NCBI GenBank assembly: GCA_015490395.1
Contig: WFXX01000219.1
Coordinates: 1 to 13,837, forward strand
Source of the DNA: Gammaproteobacteria bacterium
Lineage (GTDB): Bacteria; Pseudomonadota; Gammaproteobacteria; DRLM01
Reading direction: 5' to 3'
Length of the DNA stretch: 13,837 nucleotides
Shown here: piece after piece, positions 9,094 through 13,837 of the stretch
Layout of the letters: every line of letters starts with the position of its first letter
Position numbering within the stretch: position 1 is the stretch's first letter
Position numbers and translations under genes: made by a program
The notes under the pieces: model-generated
Database searches by the model: none
What the model saw: only the letters and a program-made list of their open reading frames with translations
Told to the model about the DNA's origin: nothing

Positions 9094-10299
9094 ATGGCCC
9101 GGCGGCGCATTCTCTTCGTGGCCGAGGCCGTGACCCTGGCGCACCTGGCCCGCCCCAGGACGCTGGCCGGCGCCCTGGACACGGGGCGTTACGAGCTCCA
9201 CCTTGCGGCGGCCTCCCGTTATCCGGTGGTGGATCGGGGCTCCTTTGAGGCCCGGCATCCGTTGCGCTCCATCGCCCCGGAGCGCTTCCAGCGGGCGCTG
9301 GCCCGGGGCGTGCCCGCCTACGACCTGGCCACCCTCGAGGCCTACGTGCGCGAGGACCTGGCCCTGCTGGAGCGCCTGCGGCCGGACCTGGTGGTGGGCG
9401 ACTTCCGCCTCTCCCTCTGCGTCAGCGCCCCCCTCGCCGGGGTGCCTTGCGCCAGCCTGGCGAACCTGTACTGGAGCCCTCTGGCCAGGCGGCCCTTCCC
9501 GGTCCCGGAGCTGCCGCTGACCCGTGTCCTGGGGCCGCGCCTGGGCGGGCTGCTCTTTCGCCTGGCTCGCCCCGCGGCCTTCGCCCTCCACGCCGCTCCC
9601 CTGGAGCGCCTGCGCCGGCGGCATGGGCTGCCTCCACTGGGGGGACTGCTGGAGGCCTACACTTGGGGTGACCATACCCTCTATGCCGACTGGCCCGGTC
9701 TCCTCCAGCACGATCCCCTGCCACCCACCCAGCGATGCCTGGGACCGGTGCAGTGGTCGCCGGACCTCCCCCTGCCGCCCTGGTGGGACGAGCTGGACGA
9801 GCGGCCGGTGGTCTATCTCAACCTCGGCTCCTCCGGGGCCTCCGGGCTGCTGCCGGCCTTGCTGGAGGCTCTGGCGGGGCTGCCCTGCCAGGTGGTGGCC
9901 GCCACGGCCGGCGCTCCGGTGCCGTCCTCGCTGCGCTCCGGCAACGTTCGGGTGGCCGAGTTCCTGCCCGGCGCGCAGGTGGTGGAGCGGGCGGCCCTGG
10001 TGATCGGCAACGGCGGCAGCCCGGGGTCCTACCAGGCGTTGGCAGCCGGCGTGCCCGTGCTCGCTTTGCCCTCCAACCTGGATCAGCACCTCATGGCGCA
10101 GGCCCTGGCGTCCCTGGGCTGCGCCCGGGTGCTGCGCACCGAGGGCCTGCGTCCGGGCCGTGTCGCCCGGGCCGTTCGGGAGATACTCCAGGACGAGGGC
10201 TGTCGGGAGGCGGCCCGGTGGGTGGCCGCGGAACTGGCCCGGTGGGACGCCCGGGCCGCCTTCGCGGCCTTCGTGGACGAGGTGCTGGAAGGGAGGTGA
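9094..10299 (+). CDS. GT-B fold glycosyltransferase (GT1/MGT-like)
   Basis: A 401-residue protein with the layout of UDP-glycosyltransferase-like GT-B enzymes, which transfer a sugar from a nucleotide donor to a lipid, polyketide or glycan acceptor. The N-terminal half starts with ILFVAEAVTLAHLARP (6-21), where His17 is a candidate catalytic base. The nucleotide-binding half has YLNLGSSG (241-248) and the donor loop GNGGSPGSYQALAAGVPVL (305-323) followed by LPSNLDQH (325-332). The usual HGG of this loop reads NGG here. There is no signal peptide and no clear membrane span, so it should act in the cytoplasm or at the inner face of the membrane. It follows prsT by 16 bases and precedes the acyltransferase by four, so it belongs to the same transcription unit. 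The upstream ribosome site is weak (GAGG at 9076-9079). Donor and acceptor cannot be told from sequence; a role in the exopolysaccharide linked to XrtA systems is inference. Confidence 0.82.
   Translation: MARRRILFVAEAVTLAHLARPRTLAGALDTGRYELHLAAASRYPVVDRGSFEARHPLRSIAPERFQRALARGVPAYDLATLEAYVREDLALLERLRPDLVVGDFRLSLCVSAPLAGVPCASLANLYWSPLARRPFPVPELPLTRVLGPRLGGLLFRLARPAAFALHAAPLERLRRRHGLPPLGGLLEAYTWGDHTLYADWPGLLQHDPLPPTQRCLGPVQWSPDLPLPPWWDELDERPVVYLNLGSSGASGLLPALLEALAGLPCQVVAATAGAPVPSSLRSGNVRVAEFLPGAQVVERAALVIGNGGSPGSYQALAAGVPVLALPSNLDQHLMAQALASLGCARVLRTEGLRPGRVARAVREILQDEGCREAARWVAAELARWDARAAFAAFVDEVLEGR
10291..10296 (+). promoter_or_regulatory. Ribosome binding site for the acyltransferase gene
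   Basis: GGGAGG lies seven bases before the ATG at 10304, inside the last codons of the glycosyltransferase gene. It fixes the acyltransferase start there and rules against longer in-frame starts from 10160, which would overlap the glycosyltransferase by more than 100 bases. Confidence 0.75.
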
Positions 10300-10303
10300 C
10301 GCC

Positions 10304-10975
10304 ATGCGCAGCATCAAGGGCTGGCCCGTCCTGATCTTTGCCCTGCTCGTCGCGGTGGCGGCGGTGCTCTCGGCCTGGGCCGCCGCCGGCCTCCACCGGC
10401 TGGTGGACCTGGGGGTGATGCAAGGGGTCTTTCTCGCCGTGGCCTGGCTGACGCTCTTCTACGCCGCCCTCCTGGGTCTCTACCGGCTCTTCCTCTGGCG
10501 CTGGCCCCTGCCTGAGGGCGAGATCCCGGAGGGCTCTCCCGAGGAGCGGATCTATCACGTCTACCTGCTCTTCTATCTACTGTTCTTCTATCCGCCCCTG
10601 CGCAGCCGCCTGATCCCGGTGCCGTTGCTGCGGCTGCTCTATCAAGCCCTCGGGGCCCGTATGGGGCCGGAGACCTACAGCGCGGGCCTGCTGCTCGATC
10701 CGCCCCTGACCGAGCTGGGAGAGGGAACCCTGGTGGGGGAGGACGCCATCGTCTTCGCTCACGCCATCGAGGGCCGGCGTCTCAGCCACGCCCGGGTGCG
10801 CATCGGCAACCGGGTCACCATCGGGGCCCGCGCCATCCTCATGGCCGGCGTCCAGGTGGGCGACGACGCCATCGTGGGCGCCGGCGCGGTGGTGCCCAAG
10901 GGAACGGTCATCGGCCCCGGGGAGGTCTGGGCCGGCAATCCCGCCCGGTGCCTGAGGCGCCCGGGCTCCGGCTGA
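10304..10975 (+). CDS. Membrane-anchored left-handed beta-helix acyltransferase
   Basis: A 223-residue protein with two N-terminal membrane helices (about 8-30 and 42-66), an amphipathic stretch RIYHVYLLFYLLFFYPP (82-98), and a hexapeptide-repeat domain (about 138-212). The repeats are visible in VRIGNRVTIGARAILMAGV (165-183) and VGDDAIVGAGAVVPKGTVIG (185-204), ending in the usual GNPARCLR (211-218). Trimeric enzymes of this class move acetyl or other acyl groups from CoA to sugars or similar acceptors; His153 in VFAHA is a candidate catalytic residue. Two membrane helices in front of the fold suggest an acceptor at the inner membrane, such as a lipid-linked or nascent glycan. The start is four bases after the glycosyltransferase stop, so the two genes probably act on one product. 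It is the last gene of the plus-strand operon. The acyl group and acceptor are unknown. Confidence 0.82.
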   Translation: MRSIKGWPVLIFALLVAVAAVLSAWAAAGLHRLVDLGVMQGVFLAVAWLTLFYAALLGLYRLFLWRWPLPEGEIPEGSPEERIYHVYLLFYLLFFYPPLRSRLIPVPLLRLLYQALGARMGPETYSAGLLLDPPLTELGEGTLVGEDAIVFAHAIEGRRLSHARVRIGNRVTIGARAILMAGVQVGDDAIVGAGAVVPKGTVIGPGEVWAGNPARCLRRPGSG

Positions 10976-11159
10976 AGCCTCCTGGCGGCGGGCCGGCGCG
11001 CCCAGCCGGCGCACCCGGGCATACGCCCCCCGGCAAGCTCTCCAGGCCTCGTCCGGCCCGGGTGCTGCTCCCTACAGAGCCCTCTCGGCCTGGGCCGCGT
11101 CTCGCCCGGAGACGGCGGCCAGGCCCCGGCGGTCCAGCGTGGTTCCGCTTGCTCCTCGG

Positions 11160-11209
11160 GGCCGCCTCCGGACCCGCCGTGCTGTTCCGGGGAGGATGCC
11201 GGAGGGGCC
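11160..11209. repeat. Imperfect inverted repeat in the convergent gap
   Basis: GGCCGCCTCCGG (11160-11171) can pair with CCGGAGGGGCC (11199-11209) through eleven base pairs with one bulged G and a 27-base loop. There is no T-run on either strand. In sequence this GC-rich it may be chance, or it may help end transcription from the plus-strand operon in a factor-dependent way. Confidence 0.35.
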
Positions 11210-11240
11210 GGTCCAGGGTGAGAACGGAAAAGGGAGAACG

Positions 11241-11270
11241 GAAGAAAAGGGGCCCTCTGGCGAGGGCCCC
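11241..11270 (-). terminator. Intrinsic terminator of the PEP-CTERM gene
   Basis: A perfect nine-base-pair stem GGGGCCCTC / GAGGGCCCC (11249-11257 with 11262-11270) encloses a four-base loop. Read on the minus strand it is followed at once by TTTTCTTC. It lies about 30 bases after the minus-strand stop codon at 11301. Read on the plus strand it has no T-run, so it serves the PEP-CTERM gene. Confidence 0.88.
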
Positions 11271-11300
11271 TTCGATGCTAGCGTCGTCGCCCCGTCGGGC

Positions 11301-12344
11301 TCAGGCGGTGCCCCTCCTGTTGGCCATCCGCCGGGCCCCGAAGCCGAGCCCCAGGAGGCCGGCCCCCAGCAGGGCGATGCTGCCGGGCTCGGGCGCGAAG
11401 GCCATGTTGGCGTCGGCCTGGAACAGGAAGTCCGGACCGTCCGTACCGTTCACGGTGCCCAGAACCGGGTTGTAGCCGCCCGTCCCGGAGTCGTCATTGA
11501 AGGCGATGGTGTCGCACTGGGCCATGCCCCCGGGAGCCGTCGTGAAGCAGGTGGACGGATCCGTCTGGTTGAACGGGGTGATGTGCGAGGTGTTGAACAG
11601 GGAGATGGTGAACTCCTGCGGAATGGTGTCCGCCAGCGGGAAGTAGGCGGGGTTCACGTAGATGGGCCCCGCAGGATCGTTCACGCCCCCGGTCCTGTTC
11701 AGGTTGACGGTCAGGCTGAGGTTGCCGCCGCCAGACCCCGCGTCAGTGAGCTGGCCACCCCAGTCGTCCGAGCCGTACTGGTCGAGCGTGGTTGTGGGTA
11801 GGCCGAACGCCTGGGAGAAGTTAGTGAAGCTGCCGAAGCCCCCGGTGATCACGCCCCGCAGGGCCAGCTCTCCGTCGTTGAAGCCGGAGCCGCTGAGCGG
11901 ATCGGCGTCGGGGGTGGGATCCACCCAGATCTCGAAGAAGCTCGGCTTGGTGGGATCGGCGAAGAAGGTGCCCGTGCCGCCCAGCGTGAAGCCGCGCTCG
12001 GCGAAGCGGGTCACGAAGGTGATCTCCCGGCCATAGGTGGCCACCGGGTCCACCGTGCTTCCGCCGTCCAAGACGAGCACGCCCAGATCGGATTGGGCGT
12101 ACAGCTCGAAGGGCGTCGGGTTGGACGGATCCGCCGAGAGGGGAATGGCCCCCTTCGCCAAGGCACTCCCCGGCTTCCAGTCGAACACCCTCACCGACAG
12201 GGCGCTAGCGCTCGGTGCCCCCGAGGCGCTGGTCCCCGTGGGATCGAAGGTTACCGGGATGGTGCCGGCGCCGGCCGTCCCCAGCCCTGCGGTTCCCAGG
12301 GCCACGCCCATCGCGCTCGCCAGCAAGGTCCTCTTCATCTTCAT
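11301..12344 (-). CDS. PEP-CTERM sorting domain protein (putative XrtA substrate)
   Basis: A 347-residue exported protein. The N-terminus is a Sec signal (KMKR, then a hydrophobic stretch to about 25, cleavage near AGA at 25-27). The C-terminus is a complete PEP-CTERM tail: Pro318-Glu319-Pro320, a hydrophobic helix about 322-336 and a basic end (RRMANRR, 338-344). In the XrtA pathway this tail is recognised and removed when the protein is delivered to the cell surface or polysaccharide. The body is low in charge and rich in Gly, Ser, Thr and Asp, with only two cysteines (266 and 277), which could form a disulfide. The stretch VFDWKPGSALAKGAIPL (53-69) recalls, from memory only, flocculation-associated PepA-type proteins; treat that as tentative. 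The start is the ATG at 12344, eight bases after a GGGAGA ribosome site; the in-frame ATG at 12389 has none. A sigma-54 promoter precedes it and an intrinsic terminator follows, so it is probably a single-gene transcript. Confidence 0.9.
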   Translation of the reverse strand: MKMKRTLLASAMGVALGTAGLGTAGAGTIPVTFDPTGTSASGAPSASALSVRVFDWKPGSALAKGAIPLSADPSNPTPFELYAQSDLGVLVLDGGSTVDPVATYGREITFVTRFAERGFTLGGTGTFFADPTKPSFFEIWVDPTPDADPLSGSGFNDGELALRGVITGGFGSFTNFSQAFGLPTTTLDQYGSDDWGGQLTDAGSGGGNLSLTVNLNRTGGVNDPAGPIYVNPAYFPLADTIPQEFTISLFNTSHITPFNQTDPSTCFTTAPGGMAQCDTIAFNDDSGTGGYNPVLGTVNGTDGPDFLFQADANMAFAPEPGSIALLGAGLLGLGFGARRMANRRGTA

Positions 12345-12352
12345 TGTCGTGA

Positions 12353-12358
12353 TCTCCC
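12353..12358 (-). promoter_or_regulatory. Ribosome binding site for the PEP-CTERM gene
   Basis: On the minus strand GGGAGA sits eight bases before the ATG at 12344. It supports that start over the next methionine two codons later and over the in-frame ATG at 12389. Confidence 0.7.
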
Positions 12359-12406
12359 GAGATGATCCGTGGTTTGTTGGTCTCGTCATCGCTCGGCCTG
12401 TCTCCT

Positions 12407-12422
12407 AGCACATAGCGTGCCA
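12407..12422 (-). promoter_or_regulatory. Sigma-54 (RpoN) -24/-12 promoter of the PEP-CTERM gene
   Basis: The minus strand reads TGGCACG-CTAT-GTGCT against the RpoN consensus TGGCACG-N4-TTGCW, with a single mismatch (G for T) in the -12 element. Spacing from the -24 GG to the -12 GC is exactly right. It predicts a transcript start near 12396 and a leader of about 52 bases before the ATG at 12344. Such promoters need an activator like PrsR, encoded about 9 kb away in the same window. Confidence 0.85.
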
Positions 12423-12443
12423 CCACGAAGACATGCTGTTAAA

Positions 12444-12457
12444 ACATAGGGTTATGT
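12444..12457. promoter_or_regulatory. Candidate activator operator: inverted repeat ACATA-N4-TATGT
   Basis: A perfect inverted repeat, ACATA and TATGT separated by four bases, is centred about 54 bases upstream of the predicted sigma-54 transcript start, in an AT-rich island. Position and symmetry fit a dimeric helix-turn-helix activator, and PrsR is the obvious candidate. The centre is closer to the promoter than many enhancer sites, and the assignment is inference; other copies of the motif would be needed to confirm it. Confidence 0.45.
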
Positions 12458-12672
12458 GCCGGTCTTGTGCGGGGCGTGGTTCCGGGAGCGCAGGTTTGTA
12501 AAGGTCTCCGACGCCGGCCTGCTCCCGACCGGGCGGCGCCGGGCCCCAGGCGCGTCGCGGGGAGCGGGTAGCCGCATCGCGCCGTGCCGTCCGCTGATAA
12601 CGCCTTGTGAGATCTAGTCTATGGGCTTCCCCCGGTGTGCGGTGCGGGAGGCCGTGCTCTCGCGGAGGCATG

Positions 12673-13731
12673 TCAAGTTTCCCGACGCTCCACAAGCTCC
12701 TCCAGGGCAAGTCTTAGAGAGCGCGAGGATGGCGGCTCGCCGGCCCCGATCCTGCCAAGGAACACCGCCCGGGCGAGGGCCTCGGTGCCGCCCAGCAGTT
12801 CCCGGAGCCGGGAGGCCACGGCTCCCGCCCGGCGCCGGGAGGCGGTGTCCTGGGTGAAGGGCTGCCCGTCCACCAGATAGCGGGCGAAGACGAGGGGGGT
12901 GTACTCGGGCTGCACGCGGAGGCCCAGCCGGGTGGCCGTGAGCCAGAAGCGCTGCACCGCCCGCCCGGCCTTCACTTGGTCCTCGGGTCCTGCGGGGGGC
13001 TTGGGGGCGAGCAGGGCGAAGTGCGCCGCGCAGCGCAGGGCCGGGAAGACGTCCATCTCCAGCACCGGCAGCCATCCCCCGCCCAGACGGGCCAGCGTCA
13101 GGGCGCGCCGCCGGGAGCCCATGGCCCAACGCATGACCCGTCGGGTGAGGGGGTCCAAGCCCAAGGCATGCTCCGGGATGCCGCGTCGGCTGTGCCGCTC
13201 GCCCCAGCGGACGGCCTCCCGATGGGTGGCGTAGGCCTCGGGGAGGCCGAGCCGAAGCAGACCATTGCGCCACAGCAAGGCCGCCACCTGCCGCCTCGCG
13301 CGGCCTTCCCACCAGAGCAGCTGGTACGGCTCCACCGCCGCCTCGAGGGCCTGGCGCTCCCTACGCGTGAGGGGCCGGGTGCTCAGGGGGCCACGGCAGG
13401 TGGCCCGCAGAGGGATGTAGGGGGCCAGGTCCGAGGTCCCGCCCCTGCCGTCCTCCACCAGCTCCACCTCGTAGGCCAGCTCCCGAGGGTCGTCCTGCGG
13501 CACGGGCCGCCAGCGGGCCTGGAGGCCCTCGGCGGTGGCCGCGATGGCCAGGGTCTCCAGCAGGGCCCCCAGGGCCAGCTGGGTGGCCCGTCCATCCAGG
13601 TCGTAGACGCAGCGGTCCCGGGTGTCCCGGGCATGCACCAGCACCCGCCGCTCCCCAAGGATCCGGAAGCGCCAGGGCTGGGCGTTGTCCCCGCTGGGCG
13701 CCCAGCGGGCGGCGTCCAGGACCCTTTCCAT
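12673..13731 (-). CDS. Nitroreductase-fold FMN protein, MoeY/Acg-like, N-terminus uncertain
   Basis: As called from the ATG at 13731 the protein has 352 residues. It opens with AARWAPSGDNAQPWRF (7-22), the FMN-binding start typical of nitroreductase-like proteins of the MoeY/Acg group, and has the internal IPLRATCRGPL (106-116) that matches the RxTxRxP stretch of that group. A C-terminal segment AGRAVQRFWLTATRLGLRVQP (255-275) is typical of the fold. Substrate is unknown; members of this group are often poorly characterised and some have lost nitroreductase activity. The ATG has no ribosome site, and the frame stays open upstream, reading ALRLARRQLRR and then a Pro-rich run, until the adapter at 13815-13837 supplies a false stop. 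The true start may therefore lie further upstream or beyond the contig end, and the 5' part may be missing. Function in the PEP-CTERM context is not apparent. Confidence 0.72.
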   Translation of the reverse strand: MERVLDAARWAPSGDNAQPWRFRILGERRVLVHARDTRDRCVYDLDGRATQLALGALLETLAIAATAEGLQARWRPVPQDDPRELAYEVELVEDGRGGTSDLAPYIPLRATCRGPLSTRPLTRRERQALEAAVEPYQLLWWEGRARRQVAALLWRNGLLRLGLPEAYATHREAVRWGERHSRRGIPEHALGLDPLTRRVMRWAMGSRRRALTLARLGGGWLPVLEMDVFPALRCAAHFALLAPKPPAGPEDQVKAGRAVQRFWLTATRLGLRVQPEYTPLVFARYLVDGQPFTQDTASRRRAGAVASRLRELLGGTEALARAVFLGRIGAGEPPSSRSLRLALEELVERRET

Positions 13732-13814
13732 GGGATCGTCCGGGGGGCCGTCCGGCGGAGCGGGCGGAGGCGTCGGGGCGGGGCGGCGGAGCTGGCGCCG
13801 GGCCAGCCGCAGGG

Positions 13815-13837
13815 CTGTCTCTTATACACATCTGACG
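13815..13837. other. Untrimmed Nextera/Tn5 sequencing adapter (artefact)
   Basis: CTGTCTCTTATACACATCT (13815-13833) is the exact 19-base Tn5 mosaic end used in Nextera libraries, and the following GACG matches the next bases of one of the two Nextera adapters. It is not genomic. Genome sequence ends at about 13814, so this is a contig edge. Confidence 0.97.

Larger units (their letters stand above)
10976..11300. other. Convergent intergenic region without a gene
   Basis: This 325-base gap lies between the plus-strand operon and the minus-strand PEP-CTERM gene. Open frames crossing it translate to Pro/Arg-rich sequence with no recognisable motif and overlap the ends of real genes, so I call none of them. 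It contains an intrinsic terminator for the minus strand (11241-11270) and an imperfect inverted repeat (11160-11209). GCCGGC at 10992-10997 and again at 11005-11010 could pair into a six-base stem just after the acyltransferase stop, but no T-run follows, so it is not a convincing intrinsic terminator for the plus-strand operon. Confidence 0.7.
12345..12672. other. Intergenic region upstream of the PEP-CTERM gene
   Basis: This stretch of about 330 bases lies between the nitroreductase stop and the PEP-CTERM start, both on the minus strand. From the PEP-CTERM side it holds a ribosome site (12353-12358), a -24/-12 promoter (12407-12422), an inverted repeat (12444-12457) and a short TTTGTAAA element (12495-12502). 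The span near 12430-12460 is distinctly more AT-rich than its surroundings. From about 12505 to 12672 I see no gene and no hairpin with a T-run for the nitroreductase transcript. Confidence 0.7.

Noticed and set aside
10160..10303. Longer N-terminus for the acyltransferase
   Set aside because: It would overlap the glycosyltransferase by 140 bases and encode Pro/Arg-rich sequence, whereas the ATG at 10304 has GGGAGG at good spacing and is followed directly by a membrane helix.
10948..11801. Plus-strand open frames across the convergent gap and the 3' part of the PEP-CTERM gene
   Set aside because: Pro/Arg/Gly-rich translations without motifs; they overlap the acyltransferase end or lie antisense to a gene with signal peptide, sorting tail, promoter and terminator.
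12345..12389. ATG at 12389 as start of the PEP-CTERM protein
   Set aside because: It has no ribosome site, lies about seven bases from the predicted transcript start, and would place a polar 15-residue extension before the signal peptide.
13361..13831. Minus-strand open frames starting MCIRDS and MYKRQ
   Set aside because: Their start codons lie inside the Nextera adapter, and they run out of frame across the nitroreductase-like gene.

Overview
The window is GC-rich, densely coded bacterial DNA from an organism with an exosortase A (XrtA)/PEP-CTERM protein-sorting system. That system is known mainly from biofilm- or floc-forming Gram-negative proteobacteria. The gene families and very high GC fit a beta- or gammaproteobacterium, but nothing here fixes the taxon. 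The last 23 bases are an untrimmed Nextera (Tn5 transposon) sequencing adapter, so real genomic sequence stops at about 13814 and this is the end of a draft or metagenomic contig.

Left part (1-10975, plus strand): six genes run head to tail with gaps of 43 bases or less and look like one operon. They are prsK (membrane sensor kinase), prsR (sigma-54-activating response regulator), two tandem prsT-type TPR genes, a GT-B glycosyltransferase and a membrane-anchored left-handed beta-helix acyltransferase. prsK starts at base 1, so the operon promoter is outside the window. The two prsT genes encode proteins of identical length (927 aa) that stay almost in register. The first has a cysteine-free Sec signal peptide. 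The second has a lipoprotein signal whose Cys19 is its only cysteine.

Middle part: 10976-11300 is a convergent gap holding a strong intrinsic terminator for the minus-strand gene. The minus-strand gene at 11301-12344 encodes a 347-aa exported protein with a complete PEP-CTERM sorting tail (PEP motif, transmembrane helix, Arg-rich end). Just upstream lies a near-consensus -24/-12 sigma-54 promoter, with an inverted repeat about 54 bases before the predicted transcription start. This is the type of promoter PrsR would activate, so the kinase, the regulator and a likely target lie within one window.

Right part: a minus-strand nitroreductase-fold protein of the MoeY/Acg type runs into the contig end, and its N-terminus may be incomplete.

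Working model (inference): PrsK senses an envelope or surface cue and phosphorylates PrsR. PrsR with RpoN activates the PEP-CTERM gene. The PrsT proteins assist at the cell envelope, and the glycosyltransferase and acyltransferase modify a glycan or lipid linked to the exopolysaccharide to which PEP-CTERM proteins are functionally tied. Exosortase itself and the polysaccharide-polymerisation genes are not in the window.
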